Of a stretch of DNA of 35,425 bases, positions 1-7,809 are shown one piece after another. Position 1 is the first letter of the stretch. Each line of letters starts with the position of its first letter. The stretch lies in assembly GCA_964637235.1 (NCBI GenBank), contig CAZWVR010000017.1, forward strand, positions 1 through 35,425, in the 5' to 3' direction. The notes under the pieces were generated by a model that did no database searches, was not told the DNA's origin, and saw nothing but the letters and a program-made list of their open reading frames with translations. Made by a program: the position numbers and the translations under genes. The stretch comes from CAZWVR01 sp964637235. GTDB taxonomy: Bacteria; Bacteroidota; Bacteroidia; Bacteroidales; S143-33.

Positions 1-836
1 CCTTCGTTTTTTAATATTTTTTCATAGCTTTTAGTATGTAAGTCTGTAAAGCCTGCACTGAATTCAATTTCTTGACCATCTATAGTAATTGATCTATAAG
101 TTCTCTGTCCTTGTTTTTTTATTTGTTCTGGAATATCCTCATAATCAATACTCAGGAACCATCTTACACGTGCTCTATCCAGATGCATAAAACCTGCTGC
201 TTTATTTTTTTGATATAGATGGACTATATTAAGATGTATTTTTCCGAATATCCATACTAACATATCAAAGAAATGTACTCCTATATTTGTTGCTATACCG
301 CCTGATTTTTCTTCATCTCCTTTCCAGCTAATATAATACCACCTTCCGCGAGAGGTTATATAGGTTAAATCTATGTCGTAGATTTTATTTTTGTCTTTCT
401 CTTTATCAATTTGCTCTTTAAGTTGGATAATATTTTGATGTAGGCGTAATTGAAGTATTGTATTTATTTTTCTGCCGGTTTCTTTTTCAATTTCCGCCAA
501 AGCATCAATGTTCCATGGATTTAGTACTAAGGGTTTTTCGCATATAGCGTCGGCATTATGTCTCAAAGCGAAACGTATATGCGAATCATGTAAATAGTTT
601 GGTGTACAAATGCTTACGTAGTCAATTTTATGGCCTTTTCTTCGTAATTTATCAATATGTCTGTCAAATCGTTCAAATTCAGTAAAAAAGTCTGCTTGCG
701 GAAAGTAAGAATCAATAATTCCTACACTATCACATTTATCTAAGGCTGCTAAAAGGTTATTTCCGGTATCTTTGATAGCTCTCATATGTCTGGGAGCAAT
801 ATAGCCAGCAGCACCTATTAAAGCAAAATTTTTCAT
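1..836 (-). CDS. wlbA: UDP-GlcNAcA 3-dehydrogenase-like oxidoreductase (WlbA/WbpB type), 3' end cut by window
   Basis: A Gfo/Idh/MocA-family NAD-dependent oxidoreductase, read by translating the minus strand from the ATG at 836. About 278 codons are visible and the frame is still open at base 1, so I estimate some 35-40 C-terminal residues are missing. The N-terminus has a Rossmann loop (GAAGYIAPRH, residues 8-17). The conserved ICEKPL motif places the catalytic lysine at K101, and GVHFFD supplies the H188/D191 pair typical of WlbA/WbpB. These enzymes oxidise C3 of UDP-N-acetylglucosaminuronic acid in the cytoplasm, in the route to 2,3-diacetamido-mannuronic-acid-type sugars of O-antigen or surface polysaccharide. 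The family call is from remembered sequence similarity and is strong; the exact substrate is inferred. The rest of the sugar pathway would lie to the left, outside the window. Confidence 0.85.
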   Translation of the reverse strand, partial: MKNFALIGAAGYIAPRHMRAIKDTGNNLLAALDKCDSVGIIDSYFPQADFFTEFERFDRHIDKLRRKGHKIDYVSICTPNYLHDSHIRFALRHNADAICEKPLVLNPWNIDALAEIEKETGRKINTILQLRLHQNIIQLKEQIDKEKDKNKIYDIDLTYITSRGRWYYISWKGDEEKSGGIATNIGVHFFDMLVWIFGKIHLNIVHLYQKNKAAGFMHLDRARVRWFLSIDYEDIPEQIKKQGQRTYRSITIDGQEIEFSAGFTDLHTKSYEKILKNE

Positions 837-903
837 TTTTAAGTTTTTGGATTACGGCGTTCAAAATTAAAATTTTATTTTTTATTTTTGTAAAAAAGCA
901 ATA

Positions 904-911
904 CAAAAGTA
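904..911 (-). promoter_or_regulatory. Possible -7 box for the WlbA-like gene
   Basis: On the minus strand this reads TACTTTTG, a full match to the Bacteroidota -7 consensus TAnnTTTG. The only nearby -33 candidate is a TTG at 929-927, a 15-base spacer and shorter than usual, so this is a weak call. It would leave a leader of about 60 bases. Confidence 0.3.
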
Positions 912-1050
912 TGATTTTTGTGAAAACAATTTTGAAGTATATGCAATTTAGAACTAAATTAAGTAAGGCGAGAAAATTGATTTGCTAATGAAAAAAATTC
1001 TATTGCTAAGCAAAATTTAATATAGTGCAGGTAGTTTTAAATAATTTGTT

Positions 1051-1596
1051 ATGGACGTTTATCAGAAACACAATAATACGTTAAGTATTTTTAATTTAAT
1101 GTTTGAACATAAGATAGTTGCCTCTTATGTAGGACCCTTTGATAGTAAAGTACTAACGCTTTTAGCAGAGAATTTAGAGAGTTCATTATGGGAAAACTAT
1201 ACAATGGGACGTAAATTTTTTAAAATATTTATTGAAATAGCCCAAAATATAGCTCATTATTCCATAGAAAAAGAAAGAGTTGCAGACAGTTTATTCGGCT
1301 CGGGAAGTTTTATGTTAATAGAAGGCAAAAAGTTTTTTAAATTTTTTGCAGGTAATGCCGTAGATAAAGAAAGTAAGGAGAAGATAGAGCTTAGATGTGA
1401 AATAATAAATTCTTTGAATAGAGAGCAATTACGGGAGTTGAAACGAAAACTGCGTCGTCTCCCTCATAGTGCTTCTGGTGGAAATATTGGATTGGTACAG
1501 ACTGCATTGCTCTCTAAACATCCTTTGGAATATGAATTCTATCCCTTAGGGAACGATAAATATTTTTATATTTTAGGTGTAATAATTGATAAATAA
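1051..1596 (+). CDS. SiaB-like protein kinase (DUF6272)
   Basis: A 181-residue cytoplasmic protein of the DUF6272/SiaB type, an atypical GHKL-like serine/threonine kinase. Visible motifs are an N-box-like EIAQNIAHYS (residues 62-71, E62 and N66) and a glycine-rich SGGNIGLVQ (142-150) resembling the ATP-lid G box. There is no signal peptide or membrane segment. In Pseudomonas, SiaB phosphorylates SiaC and the PP2C phosphatase SiaA dephosphorylates it. Here a PP2C-type phosphatase gene starts only 5 bases downstream, which supports a SiaA/SiaB-type partner switch. No SiaC (DUF1987) gene is seen in the window, so the substrate must be elsewhere or different. The ATG is the first in frame. The 214 bases upstream hold no gene; they contain a small palindrome, TTGCTAAGCAA, at 1003-1013. 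Confidence 0.8.
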   Translation: MDVYQKHNNTLSIFNLMFEHKIVASYVGPFDSKVLTLLAENLESSLWENYTMGRKFFKIFIEIAQNIAHYSIEKERVADSLFGSGSFMLIEGKKFFKFFAGNAVDKESKEKIELRCEIINSLNREQLRELKRKLRRLPHSASGGNIGLVQTALLSKHPLEYEFYPLGNDKYFYILGVIIDK

Positions 1597-1601
1597 ACAT
1601 T

Positions 1602-4600
1602 ATGAAACGCTTTTTGCTAATTATATTTTTATTCTATTTTATTGATTTACAAGCACAAAATAATATTTATTCATATACCCTTCCTTTATACAGAAATTTT
1701 TTACCCGTTGAATATCATAATGATGGTCAGATTTGGACTATTATTAGTGATACAGTAGGAGTGATGTATTTTGGAACTTCCTCTGGCTTATTAGTATATG
1801 ATGGAGTTCATTGGCATTCTATAATGTTAGATGTTATAAGAAGTTTATGTAAAGATGATAACGGAGTAATCTATTATGCAGCAAAAAATGATTTTGGCAG
1901 ATTGAAAAAAGCTCCTAATGGTTTGAAAATTATTTCGTTTTATAAACACATGCCAGATAAATATAAACCACTGGGAAATATCTGGAAAATATTAAATAAA
2001 GGACATTATTTATATTTTTACACATATACAGGAATGTTTGTATATGATATCCATAAAAAGAAAGTCTTTTTTTTGAAGCAACGAGTTTATAATATAGTAA
2101 ATACTGCAAACCAAGTATATTTTTTAACATATAAAGGTGTATTTTATTTTGATACATTAAAGAATCAGCTTTTTTATAAATATCAACAAATTTATNNNNN
2201 NNNNNAAAATAAATAGTGTTTTGGATACTTTGCCATTGTTTATCTCGCGATACAGAAATGATACAAATTTATTTTTAACTGCAAATAAACACGAAATTTG
2301 GTTATGGGATTTGAAAAATTCTCCACATAAAATTGGAGCTATTGATGTTCATAATATATATAGCATTATTCAGGATTCAATATTTTTGATAATATCTACA
2401 TACGGTAATGGGGTTTTTATATATAAAGTAAGTCCTAAAAAAGTAAAGAAACTCTTTCATTTCACGACAAAAGAGGGCTTAGTTTCTAATATTGTTATGA
2501 GTTCATATATAGATAAAAACCGAAATTTATGGTTGGGAACTAATAGAGGGATAACATTGTTTTATTTAAATGTACCTTTTGGTATTGTAGATAGTAGGCT
2601 TATCAATAAAAAAATTATTTTATATTCCCTTAAACGCATAGATACCTTGCTTTTTATAGGTTCTGACTCTCTGTATAGTTATAGTTTTAAGTTTAAAAAA
2701 TTGCATTCGTATAAGTTTTCATCATTAAGTCAGTTTTGGGATGCTGTAAATATAAACAATAGAATATATACTGCAAGGAATGCAGCGTTATCATATATTT
2801 TGGGAGATAGTATTAAAAATACAAATTTTAGAGGTGAAAACCTCTGGTTTATTGTGAATTATCCGAATACGGATTATTATTTCTTAGGCACTTCTCTATG
2901 GCTTTATCTTGTTAAAATTCAGAATACAACTGTAAATATAATAAAACGATTTGATCAAATAAATGGTGATAATCGTGATTGGACTATTGATAAAGATAAG
3001 ACTTTTTGGATACTTTCCAAAGGATTAGGAGTATTTGCTATAAAATATGATACCTTAAAAAATCAGTTTTATATAGCTAAGTCTTATAAAAGTAAATTTT
3101 TTAGGGATAATTTGCCCAGTAGAATATTTTACTCAGATAAATTAAATAGTCTATTTTTGGTAATAAAAGGTAAAATTTATCGCTTAGATGCTAAAAACGA
3201 CTTATTGATACGGGATAAACGTTTTCTAAGATTTTTTGCTGATATTCCTGTGGAGTATCTGGGTACAGACAGTTTAGGTGGTATTTGGATTGTTGAGAGG
3301 GCTGAAAATAATGAAGTTGTAAATCTTTTAAAACCAAATAATGACGGTTCTTTGACAAAGTATATTATTTATCATGGTTATAGCGATGTTTTTTATCCGA
3401 TAGCTTCTAATGTAGTTGCTTTAAAAGTTTGGGGAGGTATTTTATTCGTATCGTTAAATGAGCTTAATTATATAAATAGTTTTAAATTTAATCCGATACT
3501 TACCAAAGTAGAACTTCCAGCATTTGATAGCATAATTGCGGTCTACACAAATGCGGTTAAATCTGTACCGCAGATAAGACATAAGGGTAATTCTTTAATA
3601 TTTTACTTTTCGTCAAATTCTTATTTTTATAGCCAATATAATGAGTATTCTTATAAACTTGAAAATTTTGATAAAAAATGGTCAGAATGGACAAAATCTG
3701 ACTACAAAGAATATACGAATTTACCTCCCGGTCATTATGTATTTAAACTTAAAACACGTAATTATTTTGGTAAAGAAAGTCCTGTTGTCAGTTATCCATT
3801 TGATATACTTCCACCTTGGTATATGACATATTGGGCTTTTGGGGTTTATATAGTTCTGTTTGTACTGTTTTTATATGCACTGAATAAATTTTTTACCTAT
3901 AATCTTAAACGGCGAAATGAAAAATTAGAACAATTAATAAAAGAGCGAACTCGTGAAATTGAAGAGAAAAATAAAATGCTGGAACAACAGAAAGAGGAGA
4001 TAGAGCTCAAAAACCTTGAACTTCAACGTCAAAAGCATGAGATAGAACTTAAAAATGCTGAATTAGAACAACAAAAAGAGGAAATACTAACCCAAGCAGA
4101 AGAACTGGAAGCTGTAAATAGAGAATTGCAGAAACTCTCTATAATAGCGCAAGAGACAGATAATGCCGTGATATTAACCGATAAAGACGGGAATTTTATA
4201 TGGGTAAATCCCGCCTTTACTAAAATGTTTGGATATACTTTTGATGAACTTGTACATGAAATAAGTCCTAATATAATTTCCGGAAAAACAGATCCAGAAG
4301 TTCGTAAACAAATAGAGAAATGTCTTAATGAAAAAGTTACTGTTGAATACGATATGAAAGCTAGAAACAAGTATAACAAAGAAATATGGGTACATGTAAC
4401 TTTGACACCTATTCTTGATGACGAAGGTAATATCACTGCATTAATTGCTGTTGATTCTGATATAACAGAACTAAAAAAAGCCCAGGAACAAATAAAACAA
4501 CAAAATGAAAATATAAAATCCAGCATTAGATATGCTTTGACTATACAAAAAAGTATTCTGCCAGAGGAAAAAGTATTAAACGATATTTTTGAAACTTTTA

Positions 4601-5316
4601 TAATCTTTCGCCCTAAGGATATAGTTAGTGGAGATTTTTACTGGCTTTCTAATATTTACGATTTAGATAAAATGCCAGTAAAGAAATTCAGTGTTGGTAC
4701 ATACTTTTTCTTTGCTGTTGCTGATTGTACTGGACATGGTGTACCTGGTGCTTTTATGTCTCTTATAGGAAGTAGATTACTTAGTGAAATAGTTCATGAA
4801 CATAAAAATCATAAGCCAAGCTCTGTTCTATACGAAATGGATGAGAAACTTAAAGAAATTCTTAACCGAGATACTAACAAAAATCCTGATGGAATAGTCA
4901 TTAGCCTCTGCCGTTTTGATAAAATAGAGGAATCTATTACACCAAGAATAAATGTCACATTCGCAGGTGCTAAAAGTAGCCTGATATATTATAAACATAA
5001 AGAAGATAAATTTTATAAAATACGTTCATCTGCTCGTCAAATAGGATTTGTGATTAATGAAAATCTTGAATTTTTTGATCAAAAATTTATGCTTGAAAAG
5101 AATGATATGATTTTCATGTATTCAGATGGTTTAAAAGATTTAAATAGCCCTGAGCGAAAAAGTTTTGGTACACACAGAATTATAAATATTATAAATGAAC
5201 ATAAAAATCTGCCTATGTCCGAAATCAAAGCACATATAAATGAAGCTATAAATGAATGGCTTAAAAATGATGAGCAACGAGATGATATTACTTTCATTGG
5301 TTTCAGAATAAAATAA
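1602..5316 (+). CDS. Propeller / Y_Y_Y / PAS / SpoIIE (PP2C) sensor phosphatase, interrupted by an assembly gap
   Basis: One large envelope-spanning sensor whose reading frame is interrupted by 10 N at 2196-2205. The N-terminus has a signal peptide (MKRFLLIIFLFYFIDLQA), then two-component-regulator propeller repeats (IWTIISDTVGVMYFGTSSGL; later NLWLGTNRGITLF), and a Y_Y_Y domain at about 3500-3815 (NEYSYKLENFDKKWSEW, TNLPPGHYVFKLK). One membrane helix follows near 3830-3890, then a Glu/Lys/Gln-rich coiled coil (about 3910-4130), a PAS domain (about 4140-4480) and a C-terminal SpoIIE/PP2C phosphatase. The phosphatase shows the metal motifs SGDFYW, DCTGHGVPGAFMS, YSDGL and QRDDIT. Before the gap the frame ends exactly on a codon boundary at 2195; after it, the frame is open from 2206. 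The true gap length is therefore presumably a multiple of three and the 10 N are a placeholder. It sits between a SiaB-like kinase and two lipoproteins, so it should dephosphorylate the kinase's target in response to a periplasmic signal. Confidence 0.85.
2196..2205. other. Assembly gap (10 N)
   Basis: Ten consecutive N inside the propeller region of the sensor phosphatase. A literal 10-base gap would shift the frame, yet both flanks code for one protein family. The length is therefore arbitrary and the missing sequence is likely some multiple of three bases. Confidence 0.95.
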
Positions 5317-5322
5317 CACTAT

Positions 5323-6243
5323 ATGGATAAAAAACTTTTAATTTTGTTTTTATCAGTGCTATTTATTGCCGGTTGTAGAAGAGGAAAAATAACTATCAAT
5401 GATTATGGTTTTTTTGTTGATAATTGCACCGCTCCTTATAAAGTAGAATTCTATGTTGACGTTGACTATATAGGAACAAAAATATCTTACTATTGGGATT
5501 TCGGGGATGGAGAACATTCCGAGGAACAAAATCCTATCCATTATTATAAGCACAAGGGGATCTATTACGTAAAGTTGTTAATTGAAAACTATAAGGCTAC
5601 CGAAGAAATTGAAATGGGAGTAAATGTCAGTCGGGATACTATGAAGCCGATAGCTTCTTTTGAGTATGATAGTCAATATGATAATTTTTATGCACCAGCT
5701 TCTATAAATTTTTACAATAAATCACAATATGCCAGTTCCTTTTTTTGGAACTTTGGAGATGGTTATGGTTCTGATGAAGTTTCTCCCACGCATGAATATA
5801 CAGACAGTGGTTCTTATGTAGTTACTTTAAAAGCTTCGTGCAAAGGAGATTCCAGCATTACATCCAAGACAATAAATATTTTGCCTCCACCTTCTGAAAT
5901 AACTCTGCAAACCTTGGAAGTCTATATGCCCGATGAATACCTCGGAGGTACATATAAATTGCATTATTATTTAGATAATTTTGATGAAACACCTTTACAA
6001 TTGGACTATGTAGTGGCAGATGATTTCCCAATAGGTTGGGAGCTTGACGATAATTTATTTTACTTTGATGGAGAATATGACAATTCTGTTTTGTATTTTG
6101 AGATATGGGAAATACACGATATGAGTGCTCCTGTATATAGCTTTGGTATTCATTTAAATGAAATCCAACAAGAACATTATCCCACTGAACTTACTTGGGA
6201 TGATGGTGATTTTGGCGCTAAATTAACCCTTGAATATCACTAA
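5323..6243 (+). CDS. PKD-domain lipoprotein
   Basis: A 306-residue protein with a lipoprotein signal peptide: LFIAGC puts the lipidated cysteine at C18. Two PKD (polycystic kidney disease) Ig-like domains follow, marked by YYWDFGDG (about residues 59-66) and FFWNFGDG (about 141-148), each followed by a HxYxxxGxYxVxL strand. The C-terminal third (about 190-306) is Asp/Glu/Tyr-rich and I do not recognise it. PKD domains are extracellular binding or spacer modules. The gene starts 6 bases after the sensor phosphatase and 12 bases before another lipoprotein, so all are probably co-transcribed. A plausible inference is that it is a surface partner or ligand-binding accessory of the sensor. Confidence 0.75.
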   Translation: MDKKLLILFLSVLFIAGCRRGKITINDYGFFVDNCTAPYKVEFYVDVDYIGTKISYYWDFGDGEHSEEQNPIHYYKHKGIYYVKLLIENYKATEEIEMGVNVSRDTMKPIASFEYDSQYDNFYAPASINFYNKSQYASSFFWNFGDGYGSDEVSPTHEYTDSGSYVVTLKASCKGDSSITSKTINILPPPSEITLQTLEVYMPDEYLGGTYKLHYYLDNFDETPLQLDYVVADDFPIGWELDDNLFYFDGEYDNSVLYFEIWEIHDMSAPVYSFGIHLNEIQQEHYPTELTWDDGDFGAKLTLEYH

Positions 6244-6255
6244 AAATTATAAACT

Positions 6256-7098
6256 ATGAAAAAATATATCTTTTTAATCTTTACTGTTTGCTTTATAGCG
6301 TCTTGCTATAATCAGACTGTAAAATCTCAGGCTGTTAAACTTAAATTATTGAAGCAAACTTCCGCAGTTTATAAAACCCCGGAAAGTGTGATCTATAATC
6401 CTAAGAAAAATGAATTATATGTTTCAAATATCAATGGAAATCCGAATAGGTTTGACGCAAATGGATTTATTTCTAAAATGGATAAAGATGGAAATGTTAT
6501 ACAAAGAGAATGGATAACAGGTTTGAATGCTCCGAAAGGTATGGCAATATGGCAAAATTATTTATTTGTCACAGATATTGACAGAATTGTTAAAATAGAT
6601 ATTGATAGTAGTAAAATTGTCGGGAGCTATAAACTCCAGAATGCAAAATTTTTAAATGATATGACAGTAGATGCCTCAGGAAATATATATATATCCGATA
6701 TGATAGGGAATAAGATTTATAAATTTAAAGACGGTAAAGCTCAAGTGTGGATTGCTTCTGGTCTTAATTCTCCCAATGGGATGGAATGTGATAATAGGTA
6801 TCTATATATCGGCAATGGAGGATATTTATTACAGGTAAATTTACAAACAAAAGAAACAAAGATGTTATACAATAAAACCGGCGTTATTGATGGTTTGAAA
6901 AAAGATAAATACGGAAATTTCTTAGTAAGCGATTGGTTGGGTAATATAAGTTTGCTTGCAAATGGAAAACGAACTATAATAAAAAAAGCTAAACCTAAAA
7001 TAAATGCAGCTGATTTTGAACTCATAAATGACACTCTTTATGTGCCGACTTTTATTGCTAATTCCGTGGAAATATATAAAGTGGAATATCCTAAATGA
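6256..7098 (+). CDS. SMP-30/gluconolactonase-like beta-propeller lipoprotein
   Basis: A 280-residue lipoprotein (lipobox FIASC, C17) with a six-bladed-propeller pattern. Repeats of the type DASGNIYISDM and DKYGNFLVSDW are characteristic of SMP-30/LRE/NHL-like propellers. The residues expected to coordinate the divalent metal in SMP-30 enzymes have plausible counterparts: E in TPESVIYNP, N in LNDMTVD, N in SPNGMECD and D in the final GNFLVSDW. A lactonase activity is therefore possible but not shown, and a purely structural or ligand-binding role is equally plausible. It is the last gene of the signalling operon. It is followed by 131 bases carrying a shared TGACACA/TGACAAAATT element and the hsp20 leader. 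Confidence 0.65.
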   Translation: MKKYIFLIFTVCFIASCYNQTVKSQAVKLKLLKQTSAVYKTPESVIYNPKKNELYVSNINGNPNRFDANGFISKMDKDGNVIQREWITGLNAPKGMAIWQNYLFVTDIDRIVKIDIDSSKIVGSYKLQNAKFLNDMTVDASGNIYISDMIGNKIYKFKDGKAQVWIASGLNSPNGMECDNRYLYIGNGGYLLQVNLQTKETKMLYNKTGVIDGLKKDKYGNFLVSDWLGNISLLANGKRTIIKKAKPKINAADFELINDTLYVPTFIANSVEIYKVEYPK

Positions 7099-7125
7099 CA
7101 CAAAGTCTTAAATAATGACAAAATT
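7096..7125. promoter_or_regulatory. Bipartite TGACACA...TGACAAAATT element upstream of hsp20
   Basis: TGACACA at 7096-7102 and TGACAAAATT at 7116-7125, joined by AAGTCTTAAATAA. A closely similar element lies at 31951-31983 upstream of the macro-domain gene. Both are in the gap between a plus-strand gene's stop and the next plus-strand start. A regulatory role is inferred from this recurrence only. The first TGA is also the stop codon of the preceding gene. Confidence 0.35.
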
Positions 7126-7215
7126 ACAGTGGTTTAATAATAAAAAATGTCAAAAAGTATTAAAACAGCATTTGGCATTTGAGTTGATATAAATAGGGCG
7201 GAAACCAAAGGAAAA

Positions 7216-7221
7216 AGGAGG
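7216..7221 (+). promoter_or_regulatory. Strong Shine-Dalgarno site of hsp20
   Basis: AGGAGG, 8 bases before the ATG at 7230. This is an unusually perfect Shine-Dalgarno sequence for this window, where other genes have A/T-rich leaders. It fixes the start and suggests high translation. Confidence 0.7.
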
Positions 7222-7229
7222 GCAAAGCT

Positions 7230-7652
7230 ATGTTAGTAAAAAGAAATAACCCATTATTTCCGGCACTGAGTTTATTTGAAGATATCTTTTCTGATGACTT
7301 TGATTTATTCAGCAAAGTCTCAACAGTGCCGGCTGTAAATATCAAAGAAACAAATGATGCTTACGTAATTGAAATGGCTGCACCCGGTTTGAAAAAAAGC
7401 GACTTTGACATTGAGTTTGATAATGGAATCTTGACAATTTCAAGTAAAAAAGAAGACGAAAAAGTTGAGGAAAACGTAAACTACACAAAACGTGAATTCT
7501 CATATAGTGAGTTTAAACGTTCGTTCACATTGCCGGATACAGCCGAGGTTGATAAAATAGAAGCTAAATACAAAGACGGTATTCTTGAAATTGTTATACC
7601 AAAGAAAGAAGAAGCCAAAGTTAAACCTAAGAAGAAAATATCTATTAAGTAA
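7230..7652 (+). CDS. hsp20: Small heat-shock protein, Hsp20/alpha-crystallin family
   Basis: A 140-residue ATP-independent holdase chaperone that binds unfolding proteins in the cytoplasm. A short N-terminal arm (residues 1-33) is followed by the alpha-crystallin domain, with the conserved AAPGLKKSDF (about 50-59) and YKDGILEIVIPK (about 113-124) strands. The C-terminal tail carries the IxI-type motif ISIK used for oligomer assembly. Length and order are standard for bacterial Hsp20. The start is fixed by the AGGAGG site. A good intrinsic terminator follows at 7668, so the gene is probably its own unit. I found no CIRCE element. Confidence 0.95.
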   Translation: MLVKRNNPLFPALSLFEDIFSDDFDLFSKVSTVPAVNIKETNDAYVIEMAAPGLKKSDFDIEFDNGILTISSKKEDEKVEENVNYTKREFSYSEFKRSFTLPDTAEVDKIEAKYKDGILEIVIPKKEEAKVKPKKKISIK

Positions 7653-7667
7653 GTTTGAAGTTAGCCA

Positions 7668-7707
7668 AAAGGGGCTGTCTGAAAAGGCAGTCCCTTTTTT
7701 ATTTTTT
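7668..7707 (+). terminator. Rho-independent terminator of hsp20
   Basis: A 12-bp stem (AAAGGGGCTGTC / GGCAGTCCCTTT, with two G-U pairs) around a 6-base loop, followed by TTTTTTATTTTTT. Confidence 0.85.
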
Positions 7708-7760
7708 GCTATTAACGACCAATGTTAAAATCCCATCCTTACGTTTTATTAAAACTCTAC

Positions 7761-7790
7761 TTTATCGGTTAATTAAAAATATTATCTTTG
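7761..7790 (+). promoter_or_regulatory. uvrA promoter
   Basis: The -7 box TATCTTTG (7783-7790) fully matches TAnnTTTG. A TTTA at 7761-7764 lies 18 bases upstream in the -33 position. The start codon is 19 bases after the -7 box. Confidence 0.45.
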
Positions 7791-7809
7791 CACACAATTT
7801 ATTACATTT

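Noticed and set aside
1602..2216. A separate short gene ending at 2216
   Set aside because: The stop appears only because the 10 N shift the frame; both sides of the gap belong to one sensor protein.
4029..4526. Serine- and cysteine-rich open frame on the minus strand
   Set aside because: It is the antisense of the coiled-coil and PAS region of the sensor phosphatase.
6256..7098. Firm assignment as gluconolactonase
   Set aside because: Only the propeller pattern and plausible metal ligands are visible. Lipoprotein anchoring and context do not favour sugar-lactone metabolism.
7172..7190. Sigma-54-like promoter (TTGGCATTTGAGTTGAT) before hsp20
   Set aside because: The spacing is one base short and the essential GC of the -12 element is GA. 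No activator gene is nearby.
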